Shown here piece after piece: positions 51,501 to 56,679 of a stretch of DNA of 64,000 nucleotides (position 1 is its first letter; each line of letters starts with the position of its first letter). The notes below the pieces were generated by a model. The model saw nothing but the letters and a program-made list of their open reading frames with translations. It searched no databases and was not told where the DNA came from. Source of the stretch: Cavia porcellus (taxonomy: Eukaryota; Chordata; Mammalia; Rodentia; Caviidae); assembly GCF_034190915.1 (NCBI RefSeq), contig NW_026947484.1:182212982-182276981 (forward strand), written 5' to 3'. The translations under genes were made by a program, and so were the position numbers.

Positions 51501-53097
51501 CCAGGAGAAATACAAATGAAAAATTTTCTGATCATAAAAATGACAAGAGATGAGGACCTGAAAATAGCCAACACTGTCACACCAAAAACGTTTACTGAGA
51601 AGAGTCACACTGTTGTACTCCGTAGCAAATCTCTTTTCTGTCTGCTTCAAATAGAAAGCACATGGATTTTCGCATGTGCTCTTACTCTATCACAAGGCAT
51701 ATAGCCTCCGCAAAACTTAGCTGTACACTTGTGAGAAAACATGTGAAAAGATGAGTCATTCAATCTGCATCAAAAAAAATCGAAAAAAATAACGTGTGAA
51801 ACTACTATGAAAATAATTTTAACCAGAAAGAGTCACGGAACCCTGTGAGTTCCTGGGCCACACTTGGAGAACTTTCGATTTAGCCAATACAAGAAAATGT
51901 CAAATTTTGAATAGGGACTAGAAACAAACCGTACTTTTTTTTAAAGTCAGGGAACCAGTAACCTATGTAATTATCGTCCCTATTTAAATATAGTAATGGT
52001 CCTTTTCTCCAGGTTAAAGACTCTATCAGAAAAATGATTTACACAAAAAAATGATTTACAGACTCCAATGAAGTAAAGAACACTTTTGACAAAGATCCAA
52101 GGATTTAGAAAACCAGTAGTCCATTAGAGAGTTACAGCACCACTTTTAAACTTTCACTAATCAACCACCTGCAGAACAAGGCGGATCACAAGCAGCATGA
52201 ACATATGAAAGCAGAGAAACCCTTGCCCTCAAAGAAGAGATTCATAAAATACAAAAGGACAGTAGAATTACTGCAAAAAAGTAAAGCAACGTAAAAACAA
52301 ACAAAACCTAAATGTAAGACGCAAGAAAACGCAAGTATCGTCCTTTGGTCACAATGTCAAAAAGAATCCAACAGACTGTATTAAGCCCCATATGCCCATT
52401 CCACAGATTACAAAACTACGCCAAACGACTGACTTGTGCAATGTCACTCGAGACCTTGAAAGCAATTCTGTCTAACTTGCGATCCGCGGTGTCAGGACAC
52501 AGCGTTAGGGTGGAAGGCTGCAGTGCCCACGGGCGGCTACAAAGCCCCACACACGTTCCCATCTACTCCAATGGACCAAGTCAGAGACTGTGATCCGGGG
52601 CGCTTGGGGGGTGACTTCCCACTAGGGCCAGCGGCGGTGCGGCCCGGAGACGGCCAGAGCCGCGGGCAGGCGTGGGTGGCAGAGGTTCCCACGGCGGCGC
52701 GGTCCTCCAGCACCCGGGGACCAGGCAGCGACAGGAACGACAGCGACCGCTCGCCCGCACGCCTCGCCTGGGGCCCCAGGTCGCCACCCCCGGGAGGGAT
52801 CCCGAGGCCTCTGCCCTACCCGGCCTCAGTTTCCCAGTCTGTACTCCAGGGCCCACCCAGCTGGGTCTCGGCGCCCCTCGCCTAGGTCCCCGGAACCTTG
52901 CGGCGGAGGCTGGCGGGCAGAAGGCAGCCCTCGCCAGGAGACCGGAAAAGGGCGCCAGTCCGCGGAGCCCCGCACTCGCACTCACCTGGCTGACGCTTCA
53001 TTGCCATCACCGACACTAAGTAGTGGGCGATGTCAAAAAAGGGGAACATAGACGTGTGAGAGAAGGCCAGCGTCAGGTCATCCCACGAGGAGCCCAT
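8329..53097 (-). CDS. TMEM38B: TMEM38B, trimeric intracellular cation channel type B (TRIC-B), six coding exons
   Basis: Join on the minus strand: 53097-52986, 42490-42334, 32164-31980, 31062-30975, 24668-24551, 8532-8329. Exon lengths 112+157+185+88+118+204 give 287 codons plus TAA, close to the roughly 291 residues I recall for human TRIC-B. Every junction is GT-AG and every phase joins cleanly. Seen in the product: an N-terminal hydrophobic segment with [13 protein letters not shown] (18-30), a glycine triplet FGGG (59-62), the family KEV motif (118-120) in [12 protein letters not shown], several further hydrophobic helices up to about residue 219, and a lysine-rich tail (KKKHTKK). Known of the family: seven membrane segments, homotrimers, each subunit with its own K+ pore, with the KEV lysine implicated in lipid binding. 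It works in ER and nuclear membranes with IP3 and ryanodine receptors; loss in humans causes osteogenesis imperfecta type XIV. The frame is intact, so I infer a functional gene. Total span is about 44.8 kb. Confidence 0.96.
8777..8816 (+). repeat. (GT)n microsatellite
   Basis: About 20 uninterrupted GT units, abutting the T-rich tail of an antisense ID SINE. Confidence 0.95.
8818..8908 (-). repeat. ID SINE
   Basis: Reverse complement of the ID body: TGGATCAAACTCAGGATCTC ... GCTGAGCTATATCCCTGGCC. Confidence 0.85.
9685..9989 (+). mobile_element. possible non-autonomous hAT transposon
   Basis: Begins CAGTGGCAGCGAACCTTTTA and continues with AAACTGCAACCCAAAACCCA and GGCA..TTTAGTTT blocks I recognise from a hAT family seen in bats, reptiles and other vertebrates. 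The right end is poorly preserved. Flanking 8-mers ACCTAGGA (9677-9684) and ATCCAGGA (9990-9997) match at 6 of 8 positions, the size of a hAT duplication. Recognition is from memory, not alignment. Confidence 0.5.
10666..10704 (+). repeat. (CT)n microsatellite
   Basis: About 19 CT units; they also generate artificial serine/leucine and arginine/glutamate frames on the two strands. Confidence 0.95.
11213..11390 (+). repeat. B1+ID dimeric SINE, degraded
   Basis: CCAGGCCTCATGGCACTGGC and AACCCCAGCACCCTGG mark the B1 half; AGGGCTGCGAAGGACAGCTC and GGTTCATCCCCAG mark the ID half. Confidence 0.6.
12780..13030 (+). mobile_element. HAL1-type LINE 3' end
   Basis: Matches, in reverse complement, the element at 58930-59290 over its length: TTTTTATTGTTTCTATTCTA, CTGCAGCTATTTTGAA, ATGGTAAC..TTGTTGATTT, ending CTCTTTAAAATAAA. 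Related to the 3' region of the full-length HAL1-like copy at 17001-20324. Confidence 0.6.
13031..13310 (+). repeat. MaLR-like LTR fragment
   Basis: GGGGCTCCTGAGGAGGTGAC..., GGGTGACCCACTGAGGAGC and AACAGCTTTCCTCCACTATGC follow the order of MaLR-type LTR sequence, truncated on its right by an L1 fragment. Confidence 0.5.
13315..14020 (+). mobile_element. ancient L1 fragment
   Basis: Decayed ORF2-like sequence (AACACTTTACTATTAGCTAA, then GACACATAAATCAATGAAAC) and a 3' end; no open frame. Confidence 0.55.
14885..15137 (+). repeat. outer MaLR-like LTR, left part
   Basis: Forward LTR (ATGTTATGGCTTATGTCTAG, GGGATTAAGGAGGTGATCC) that stops exactly where the reverse-oriented provirus begins at 15138. 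Its right part is at 20648-20795, so it was the target of that insertion. Confidence 0.6.
15138..15484 (-). repeat. MaLR-like LTR, intact copy
   Basis: TG...CA ends, 347 bp. Shares ATACCTGATGCCCAAAGTTG and TATGCTGGCTCCACC with the split copy at 20339-20647. Confidence 0.75.
16981..17002 (-). repeat. MaLR-like LTR, first 22 bp of split copy
   Basis: TGTCTTAATTACTTTTTACT, then TG; the rest of this LTR resumes at 20339 after the inserted LINE. Confidence 0.7.
16987..17000. repeat. target-site duplication, left copy
   Basis: AATTACTTTTTACT is repeated exactly at 20325-20338, on either side of the LINE. Confidence 0.85.
17141..17370 (+). repeat. GC-rich minisatellite in the LINE 5' region
   Basis: About ten imperfect copies of a 21-24 bp unit built on GGTCCCGCCGCGACTTGCC. 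It is rich in CpG, in contrast to its AT-rich surroundings, and sits where an L1 promoter would be. Confidence 0.85.
17919..18926 (+). pseudogene. LINE ORF1 (HAL1 ORF1p), frameshifted
   Basis: Starts [15 protein letters not shown] at 17919. Stops or frame changes at about 18123, 18415 and 18640 break it. The pieces give a coiled-coil-like region (to about 18400), the RNA-recognition domain ([25 protein letters not shown], 18430-18560), and the C-terminal domain ([36 protein letters not shown]; 18700-18926). This is the L1 ORF1p arrangement: trimerisation coiled coil, RRM, CTD, which bind RNA. In this copy it cannot make a full protein. Confidence 0.8.
19526..20316 (+). repeat. tandem duplication in the LINE 3' UTR (two units of about 395 bp)
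   Basis: GACACTA..TACCCAGTGCTGAT starts both units (about 19526 and 19917), and AACTAGTGATTTCTTACTGT is near the end of both. The single-copy form appears at 35265-35826, so the duplication is a derived change of this copy or subfamily. Confidence 0.8.
20325..20338. repeat. target-site duplication, right copy
   Basis: AATTACTTTTTACT, identical to 16987-17000. Confidence 0.85.
20339..20647 (-). repeat. MaLR-like LTR, remainder of split copy
   Basis: Continues TCACTGAGACAAAATACCTG and ends CATGACA, matching 15138-15484. Confidence 0.75.
20648..20795 (+). repeat. outer MaLR-like LTR, right part
   Basis: Contains TATGAACTAAAACCTCTACG, CTTTCCTCAGGTATTTTGTC and GGTAACTAAG, the usual 3' end of a forward MaLR-type LTR; its left part is at 14885-15137. 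Confidence 0.6.
21290..23245 (+). mobile_element. ancient L1 fragment, interrupted by an LTR
   Basis: Decayed ORF2-like sequence and 3' part on both sides of the LTR at 22184-22548, including AGCCAATAAACACATGAAAAG and CTGATGGGAATGCAAATTGA. No open frame. Confidence 0.6.
22184..22548 (-). repeat. solo LTR, MaLR-like, reverse orientation
   Basis: GTTAGTCAGCTTCCCGTTCC, TGTGACCAAAATATCTGAGA, CACCCAGTGACCTAAACTC, GATTCAAACC in the order of a reverse-oriented LTR also seen at 57760-58085. It is inserted into the surrounding L1. Confidence 0.6.
23700..24025 (+). repeat. solo LTR
   Basis: ATGGCTAATCTTGATTGTCA start and a 3' end AAGCTGTGTATGTTAGGTATTTTGTCC-type sequence (CAGTAATAGAAAGATGACC) typical of rodent LTRs of the MaLR/RMER kind. 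Confidence 0.55.
24551..24668 (-). CDS. TMEM38B: TMEM38B coding exon 5 (residues 181-220)
   Basis: The acceptor is TTTTCAG ending at 24669 and the donor is GTAAGA from 24550. It encodes [20 protein letters not shown] then [19 protein letters not shown], the last membrane helices of the channel. It ends exactly on a codon (phase 0). Residues TFQHT and HNLMF are characteristic of TRIC-B. Confidence 0.95.
24880..26290 (+). mobile_element. L1 3' fragment
   Basis: TCTGATTTTTGACAAAGGGG, AACAGACACTTCTCAAAAG and GAGATTCCATCTTACTCCAG are the successive ORF2 C-terminal landmarks; a G-rich stretch (GGGGAGGGGAGC near 26137; AGGGGAGGGA) and an A-rich end follow. Frames are broken. Confidence 0.8.
26785..28675 (+). 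mobile_element. L1 3' fragment with ORF2 C-terminus
   Basis: Less decayed than the other L1s. Peptides such as [28 protein letters not shown] (about 28017-28110) and [20 protein letters not shown] (28245-28330) are the cysteine-rich end of ORF2p. An antisense ID SINE is inserted at 27258-27353. Ends in CTCTTTAAAATTAAAAAAAG. Confidence 0.85.
27258..27353 (-). repeat. ID SINE inside L1
   Basis: T-run then GGTACCAAGGATCAAACTCA ... GCTGAGCTAAATCCTGAGCCCC, a reverse ID element. Confidence 0.9.
28860..29620 (+). mobile_element. ancient L1 fragment
   Basis: AGACCAGATACCCAATCCAG, CAATAAGCATATTAAAAAA, AACCCAGATACTGCAGGAC and AGCCATCAACAGATGAACAG in ORF2 order, heavily decayed. Confidence 0.6.
29028..29059 (+). 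repeat. (GAT)n microsatellite
   Basis: About ten GAT units inside the old L1. Confidence 0.9.
29760..29995 (+). repeat. possible L2 fragment
   Basis: GCAGATCTTGGAAAACCATA and GGGCCTGCGGCAGGTTTTGA resemble L2 body sequence. Weak. Confidence 0.35.
30674..30767 (-). repeat. ID SINE
   Basis: T-run, TAGTACCATGGATCGAACAC ... GCTGAGCTAAATCCTCAGCCCC. It ends about 200 bp downstream (in gene orientation) of the exon 4 donor. Confidence 0.9.
30975..31062 (-). CDS. TMEM38B: TMEM38B coding exon 4 (residues 152-181)
   Basis: The acceptor is TTTTCAG ending at 31063. It encodes [20 protein letters not shown] and on to DEWLKMS, a loop and helix start shared by TRIC channels. The exon ends in TA with donor GTATGT from 30974. 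The split tyrosine codon 181 (TA plus C from exon 5) restores MSYPSK. If the intron is retained the same codon reads TAG, an immediate stop. In humans a deletion removing exon 4 is a known osteogenesis imperfecta allele. Confidence 0.95.
31063..31979 (-). other. TMEM38B: TMEM38B intron 3 (917 bp)
   Basis: Donor GTAATA, acceptor TTTTCAG. Holds one B1 fragment and otherwise unassigned sequence. Confidence 0.92.
31682..31790 (+). repeat. B1 SINE, partial
   Basis: TAACCCCAGTACTTGGGAGG and CTGAGGCAGGAGAATTACTG are the 7SL-derived B1 body. Confidence 0.75.
31980..32164 (-). CDS. TMEM38B: TMEM38B coding exon 3 (residues 90-152)
   Basis: The acceptor is TTTCAG ending at 32165 and the donor is GTAATA from 31979. 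It begins [17 protein letters not shown], contains the KEV motif (K118, E119, V120) followed by [16 protein letters not shown], and ends [12 protein letters not shown]. This is the core of the channel, and the spacing of KEV and the GG pair (128-129) matches the family. The donor is weaker than the other four (GTAATA rather than GTAAGN). Confidence 0.96.
32305..32460 (+). repeat. B1 SINE
   Basis: CCAGGTGTGGGGTGCACTCC, TAATCCCAGCACGGAGGAGG, GTTGAGACCAGCC, GAGACCCTGTCTCAAG. It lies only about 140 bp upstream of exon 3, antisense to the gene. A GAAAA-rich tail continues to about 32560. Confidence 0.9.
33500..33536 (+). repeat. (AT)n microsatellite
   Basis: About 18 AT units. Confidence 0.95.
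33881..33981 (+). repeat. ID SINE with perfect target-site duplication
   Basis: GATTTAGCTCAGCGGCATAA body, flanked by AAAAAGTTGGTTAGTT at 33865-33880 and 33982-33997 (16/16). Confidence 0.95.
34786..34885 (-). repeat. ID SINE
   Basis: TTGGTACCAGGGATCGAACT ... GCTGAGCTAAATCCCCAGCC in reverse orientation. Confidence 0.9.
34890..35046 (+). repeat. MaLR-like LTR 3' end
   Basis: ATGCCATCCTGACTTGAAGC, GAGCTAAAATAAACCTTTCC, AAGTATTTTGTTCCAGCAAC and AAAGTAACTAACACA. Confidence 0.6.
35147..35264 (+). repeat. ID SINE with A-rich tail
   Basis: GGGTTGGGGACATAGCTCAA ... GAGTTCAATCCCAGG then a GAAA-rich tail into which the next element inserted. Confidence 0.85.
35265..35826 (+). mobile_element. HAL1-type LINE, 5'-truncated 3' end
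   Basis: Matches 19345-19900 of the full-length copy (TTTCATGTGTTTATAGGA, TAAACAGTTTATGAGAACTG, CAACTAGTGATTTCTTAC). Flanked by GAAAGAAAGAAAGCAGGC (35247-35264) and GAAAGAAAGCAAGCAGGC (35827-35844), one mismatch in 18: a target-site duplication within the SINE tail. Confidence 0.8.
36085..36456 (+). repeat. solo MaLR-like LTR
   Basis: CCCTGAAGTCTCATGCGTGC, GACCCATTGAGGGGTTCAC, GACATGAGCAGCTTTCTTCT, AGCCAAATTAAGCCG and GATGTGACTAATACACC in LTR order. Confidence 0.65.
37165..37390 (+). repeat. MIR SINE
   Basis: CCTTGGACAAGTTAATTCA and following ACTGAGAAAATAGACATAAAG ... AGTAAGTGCTGATTGCTAC fit the MIR core and L2-like end. Confidence 0.5.
37604..37665 (+). repeat. degraded ID SINE
   Basis: GGTGTTACTCAGTGCTATG and AGGCCCTAGGCTTAATTTCC. 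Confidence 0.55.
39400..40290 (-). mobile_element. HAL1-type LINE 3' region
   Basis: In reverse complement, 40100-39850 matches 19090-19280 of the full-length copy and 39720-39470 matches 19640-19850 (AACTAGTGATTTCTTACTGT). It is the same family in the gene's sense orientation. Confidence 0.7.
40475..40595 (-). repeat. B1 SINE
   Basis: CTATGGAACCCAAGCTGGCC, TTGAACTCATGGCAACCCTC, CTCAGCCTCATGAATGTTGG in reverse B1 order. Confidence 0.8.
40640..40760 (+). repeat. MIR-like fragment
   Basis: TCTGACCCTGACATTAGATAAC and CTTATGCAAAATGGGAATGA resemble the MIR core. Confidence 0.45.
41060..41440 (+). repeat. L2-like fragment
   Basis: TTTTATAGGCCATTATAAGAC and GAACAATACAGGAAGGAAAAAG resemble the L2 3' half. 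Weak match. Confidence 0.4.
42036..42140 (-). repeat. ID SINE, inverted partner near exon 2
   Basis: TTTTATCGGTACGAAGGACC ... GCTGAGCTAAATCCCCAGCC; AACATAAA flanks at 42029-42036 and 42142-42149. Confidence 0.85.
42160..42246 (+). repeat. ID SINE, inverted partner near exon 2
   Basis: GGGCTGGGGATTTAGCTCAG ... TTCAATTCCTGGTACC then an A-run. Lies 19 bp from the reverse copy at 42036-42140 and 87 bp from the exon 2 donor. Confidence 0.85.
42334..42490 (-). CDS. TMEM38B: TMEM38B coding exon 2 (residues 38-90)
   Basis: The acceptor is CCATTTCAG ending at 42491 and the donor is GTAAGC from 42333. It encodes the residues up to [17 protein letters not shown], then [11 protein letters not shown] and [12 protein letters not shown]. 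This covers the second membrane helix with the conserved glycine cluster (60-62) and the luminal/cytosolic loop before helix 3. The exon starts with a short GTAGCA hexamer repeat encoding AVAVA (39-43), which creates further AG dinucleotides just inside the acceptor. An asparagine sequon NHT is at 80-82 (N82 follows); whether it is used is not known. Confidence 0.95.
42596..42710 (+). repeat. degraded B1+ID SINE
   Basis: CCTAGCCTGGGCAACTGATT and GACCCAGTCTCCGAAAAAG (B1 end), then GAGCTCAGTCTACAGTACC (ID end). Confidence 0.5.
42988..43073 (+). repeat. ID SINE
   Basis: GGGATACAGCTCAGTGGCAC ... CTGAGTTCGATTCCCAG and A-tail. Confidence 0.85.
43425..43580 (+). repeat. B1+ID dimeric SINE
   Basis: TAGGCATGGTGGCACATGCC starts the B1 half; GGCCCTGGGTTCAACCCTCAG ends the ID half, truncated here to avoid repetition of its body. 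Confidence 0.75.
44728..44754 (+). repeat. (AC)n microsatellite
   Basis: About 13 AC units. Confidence 0.9.
45640..45765 (+). repeat. MIR-like fragment
   Basis: AAATGGAAATAATGCATATC, TGAGGATTTAAAATGAGA and CACCTAGCACATG follow the MIR 3' order. A weaker one is at 44815-44875. Confidence 0.5.
46345..46500 (+). mobile_element. old hAT-type MER element
   Basis: ATTGGCAAACTTTTGACAG, then CCAGCCAGGGAATATGTAAA, and GGCTGTGTTCCAATAAAATG recall a common non-autonomous hAT repeat of placental mammals. Confidence 0.6.
46520..46634 (+). repeat. ID SINE, young-looking
   Basis: GGGGCTGGGGATTTAGCTCA through GAGTTCGATCCCTGGTACCG, with a long A-tail; keeps intact A and B box-like promoter motifs. Confidence 0.95.
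47680..47770 (-). repeat. ID SINE
   Basis: TTGTACCGGGGATTGAACTC ... CCACTGAGCTAATCCCCAAG in reverse. Confidence 0.85.
48393..48418 (+). repeat. poly-T tract
   Basis: 26 T, on the 5' side of a B1+ID SINE. Confidence 0.95.
48424..48592 (+). repeat. B1+ID dimeric SINE
   Basis: TCAGGCCTGATGATACACAT, AATCCAGCACTTTGGGAAGC, then GGGCTAGGAATGTAGCTCGG and TTCAATCCCCC. Confidence 0.8.
49134..49245 (+). repeat. ID SINE with perfect target-site duplication
   Basis: GGGGCTGGGGATTTAGCTCA body; AAGAAATTAGGA at 49122-49133 and 49246-49257 (12/12). Young. Confidence 0.95.
50135..50264 (-). repeat. ID SINE with perfect target-site duplication
   Basis: Reverse ID (CCGGTACCAGGGATTGAACT ... CTAAATCCCCAGCC). 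CACAGAAAATACTGTG at 50119-50134 and 50265-50280 (16/16). Confidence 0.95.
51340..51560 (+). mobile_element. ancient L1 fragment
   Basis: CAACCTACAGCCCAATAGAA, AAATGATAACAAGCAATTTA and AGGAGAAATACAAATGAAAA. A similar scrap is at about 48880-48950. Confidence 0.45.
52986..53097 (-). CDS. TMEM38B: TMEM38B coding exon 1 (residues 1-37 plus 1 base)
   Basis: ATG at 53097-53095 sits in a strong initiation context (GTCGCC before ATG, G after). The exon encodes [20 protein letters not shown] and on to KRQP, which is the start of TRIC-B. The donor reads CAG then GTGAGT at 52985. It ends in phase 1, and the split glycine codon 38 is completed by GA in exon 2. The frame stays open upstream of the ATG to about 53325 but holds no in-frame ATG there, so this start is favoured by homology and context. 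Confidence 0.96.
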
Positions 53098-53206
53098 GGC
53101 GACTACCGACGGCGGCAGCGCGCCGCGGCGATAGGGTCCCTCCGGCGCGGAGGGGTGGGGGAAGGGACAGCCGCGGCCGCGCGCTTCGTCGCGCGAGCTG
53201 CAGCCC

Positions 53207-53218
53207 TGCGCATGCGCC
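53207..53218. promoter_or_regulatory. NRF1 binding site
   Basis: TGCGCATGCGCC is a perfect match to the palindromic NRF1 consensus and lies 110 bp upstream of the TMEM38B start codon inside the CpG island. Confidence 0.7.
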
Positions 53219-53263
53219 CTGCCTCCCGGACCGCGCGCGCGCTGAGGGGCGTGGCAGTTGGAA

Positions 53264-53273
53264 GGGGCGGGGC
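53264..53273. promoter_or_regulatory. Sp1/KLF-type GC box
   Basis: GGGGCGGGGC, about 165 bp upstream of the start codon, is the standard GC box of CpG-island promoters. A near match (GGGGCGTGGC) is at about 53247-53256. Confidence 0.55.
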
Positions 53274-53330
53274 GAGCGCTTTCCCGGCGGCCTGACCTTT
53301 GGGTCTCAAAACTTAGGTCTTGCAACTTCT

Positions 53331-54700
53331 AGGAGCCCGGCGTGCGCTGTTCTGGGACCCAGAGAACTAGCAGCTGAGCAGAGACAAACCAGGCAGGTTT
53401 CTTTCTCTGCACTAATGTCATTCACCTTTTATTGAGCAACCACAGGGCAAGTCACATTGCGACTTACTGGAAATATAAAAAATTAAAAAATTGTATCTTA
53501 TCGTTAAAATTTGCGCTTTCCGGAGGTTTTTTTTTTTTTTTTTAAAGGAATGCACACAATTGTAGAAAGCATGAGAAGTGTGGATATGAAGGCAGTTCCC
53601 AAGAGAGGAAAGTAATTCCGGGGAGAGTAAGGTTCCTGAAAAGCTACACTTTAAAAGCTAAGTGACATATGATACTTTCAAGAGGTGAGAAATGAAGGAA
53701 GGTACAGCGTTTTGCTGGACTACAAAGTGAGAAATGAGGTCAGAAAACAAGGTATGTCCTTAAACGACAGTAAAAGCAAGTTATTTGGCTCCTGGGTTTA
53801 AATTCTTGATCAGACACTTCATTGTGCTCCGGTACGTCTGATTAAAATGCAAATACTGTGCTTAACTAGGCTGATTTTTAGGAAGTGAAAGGGCGATGGA
53901 GGTGCAAACACCAAAGTTAAGAAAAGCTTGGTGAGAAGAGACTAGAGATGGGAAAAACTAGAGTATATTCACCGGTCCAAAAAAAGTAGTGACTGACAAG
54001 GACGGAGAGCACAGACCCACGTGGAGATGCTACAAACTGAAGAGGGTGGTTTTCTGCTCCACCTGGAAAGGCAACGAATAGAGCTGCGTCTGTCAAAGAA
54101 GGAGGAATGAATACAAGAGTTGAGGTTACAAAGAAAACTGGAAGTAAGAAGTAGGTTTGGGTAAGGAAACAAAATTGCGTTTGGCACATTTTGACATGTC
54201 AACAGATCTGCCCATATCAGTAGGAAAACTGGAAATGCATGAGGAGAAGCTAGGTGTTTAATAGCTGCATAGGAGTATGAATACTTAACTATTTGTTATT
54301 TTTGGTTTGTTTTTGTTTTTGCTTGATCCATATCAAGTATCTGGTAGATGAGATGTCAGAGGCACTCCCCTAAACACTAAGTGCTTTAAAGGTAGGAAAA
54401 AGTAAATTTCTGCATTTCAGTACTTATCAAGAAACAAAAATTAAAATTAATAAGTGTGATATGTGGTTTCCTAAGCCAGCACTTCTACAAGATCCCTAGC
54501 ACACTCTCTGGTAAACCTAAAGCATCTGCAGTTATTTATACTTTGATGTTTAAGTCAGTTCTCGCTATACTTTTTATAGGTTCCCTTTTCTTTGCAATTA
54601 CTGAATTTGAATTTAGGAGCAGAACTTGGATATCACTTCCTAAAAGGTTTTAAATTAGTTATACATTTCACAATGTACGTGTTTCATCCCTGGACTTACT
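53331..54700. other. intergenic sequence upstream of TMEM38B
   Basis: Beyond the CpG island the sequence becomes AT-rich at once. No gene, exon or clear repeat recognised apart from a T-run at 53527-53543. Confidence 0.5.
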
Positions 54701-54734
54701 GCTAGGATTATTTCCAAAAGATAAAAAATATTTC

Positions 54735-55070
54735 CAAAAGATGACAAATATAAAATAAAAAGCGGCCTTTATTCTGAGAACATGGAGAGAGATGACCGGC
54801 ACCCCCTCACCGCTGGCGACCTGACCTGCGATCTCTCCTGCGGACACGTGGGCGTGGTGGCATGTAAATAGCTTCGGTTTGGGGTGGAACCTAAGGCGGG
54901 CATTAGAGATGCACAGGTAGCCCATTGGACCTAGGTTTGGCGCCATATGTAAATTTCCAGGGGCGGGAAGATGGCATCATAGGTAACTTCCTAGGGGCAG
55001 GGGAGGTAGGGGCTTCCTGCTTCCGGTTGAGGCTTTCCTGGCTACAGTGTCCTGTCTGGGCCAAAACCCT
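54735..55070 (-). repeat. probable solo retroviral LTR, same strand as TMEM38B
   Basis: On the minus strand: a GC-rich U3-like region (CATATGGCGCC, GCCACCACGCCCACGTG) followed by AGAATAAAGGCCGCTTTTTA, a polyadenylation signal placed as in retroviral R/U5. GC content stands out from both flanks. Boundaries are approximate and I cannot name the family. Confidence 0.5.
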
Positions 55071-55744
55071 TTCACTTACAAAATACTTAAGAGTAATCTT
55101 TACCTCATTTCTAAAACATATGTCTATGCCAGTATCATTGTAGGACATAATTAAATTCATTGTTAACACCAGTAGGGCAACAAGTACATCAAGAAGGTAC
55201 ATCAAGCCTCACTTTAAAGAGATTAATTCCAACAGAAGGGAATTTATCATGCCAGACTTTACAGGTAATGGGAAATTTGTTTCATTTCAAAACTGTAGAC
55301 ATAAACTTGGTCACATCTGCTTAGACCTAGCCTACAGGCATTTTTTTCAGTCTAAGGGAAGTTATATAGTAATTTCAAAAAAAAGATAATTTCTATTCAA
55401 GTTTTAAATTACCTCATTGTATTTGCCCCTGGTCAGTGCGTAGATTATTATTTAGTCTAATGAAATTGGATATAGTAGAAGAAAATGGGGAATGAGAGAA
55501 ATTGGTAAGAAAGAAAGGCAAAATTTGAGAAAACTATGTGTGGAAATCTAAACTTTTCCTGACTTCTAAAAGTGGTTAACCAAATTACATACTTATTGCT
55601 CACAAAACAAATCCAAATTACAAAATGTACTTCATTTACTAAGAAATAAAAAACTGAACATCTGAAAAAGATTTTAACTAAATCTATTGGAAGCAAGTGC
55701 AAATGAAAAATGTGAAATTAATTTTTATAAATCAGATTGCTCAG

Positions 55745-55940
55745 TAGTAGCACTGTTGACATTTTGGGCTGAGCAGTTCTTACTGCTTTTGTCTTGTGTA
55801 TTATACGGTATTTAGCAACATCCCTCGCACTGCAGGCCAGCAGCACATATACACAGTACATATGCACTCTCACATGGACTATGACAACCAACCAGATGTC
55901 CTTGGAGGGGATGGGGAGCACAAAATCACACCAGGCTATA
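55745..55940 (+). mobile_element. MER5A-like hAT-Charlie element
   Basis: AGCACTGTTGACATTTTGGG, TTGTCTTGTGTATTATACGG, TTTAGCAACATCCCTCGCAC, ATGACAACCAACCAGATGTC and CACAAAATCACACCAGG follow MER5A in order. Confidence 0.75.
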
Positions 55941-56675
55941 AATGAACAAATCCTTTCCTCCGTGGTATGTATCTCTATTAGTACAAACATTACAGTTCTG
56001 CCACTAGTATTAATCACCAGGTTAAAATAACTCTTATAACCCTCCTTAATCTCAGCTTGCTCATCCATCTCCCTAGCCCAAGTGACAATGTCCTGAAATT
56101 TAGTGTCATAAATGCAATCTTAGCCACTTATTTCCTGCAATACTACTTTCTATCCACTGGGTGGCATGCCTTTCACTCTGGGAAATCTGTAACTACCTTT
56201 TTAAAGGACCAAGAAGAGTCCATAATGAGGAGGTTTCATAATAAAAGTTAAATTGCACTTCTAAACTTTAATACTCTGATGAAGCATTTATGTAAAGTTA
56301 TTTTGATAAGAACTTGATAACCACATTGTATCAGATTATATCATAATAATGTATGACCTGTAAAACAGAATATGTGTACTTTGAATTCAACTTTTTTAAT
56401 GTTCCGGATTATCAAGGAGAATTAAATAGAAAGCACCAATTGCCCTCAAAATATCCAGTGCATTCAATTCAGTCAGTACAATGAGATACTGGTTTATGAA
56501 GCTTAGTGATAAACTAACCTAAGTATACACTAAACTCTTTTAGACTTAGCATGTATCTAATAATAGTGCCATTGACATTGTGTCTTGGAAAATATGACTT
56601 TGCTCTTTTACTTGTTAAACTTTTGAACTAAAAATAGTCTCCATACACAAGTACAAATTTACCTAATGAAAACCC
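55941..56675. other. no feature recognised
   Basis: AT-rich intergenic sequence with only short chance open frames. Confidence 0.4.
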
Positions 56676-56679
56676 TGTG

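Larger units (their letters stand above)
42491..52985 (-). other. TMEM38B: TMEM38B intron 1 (10.5 kb)
   Basis: Donor GTGAGT at 52985, acceptor TTTCAG at 42491. SINEs and old transposons are listed separately; 43600-44700, 46740-47680, 47770-48390 and 50400-51300 show nothing beyond AT-rich intron. Confidence 0.9.
52570..53330 (-). promoter_or_regulatory. TMEM38B: CpG-island promoter and 5' UTR of TMEM38B
   Basis: This is the only long stretch of the window with abundant CpG and high GC. It runs over exon 1 and into the first intron, ending abruptly in AT-rich DNA on both sides. No TATA box stands at a useful distance, so dispersed initiation is likely. It contains an NRF1 palindrome and a GC box (listed separately) upstream of the start codon. 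Several long open frames on both strands here are a by-product of GC content. Confidence 0.88.

Noticed and set aside
52523..53325. Several overlapping 90-147 codon frames on both strands
   Set aside because: They lie in the CpG island where stop codons are rare; only the minus frame starting at 53097 matches a known protein.
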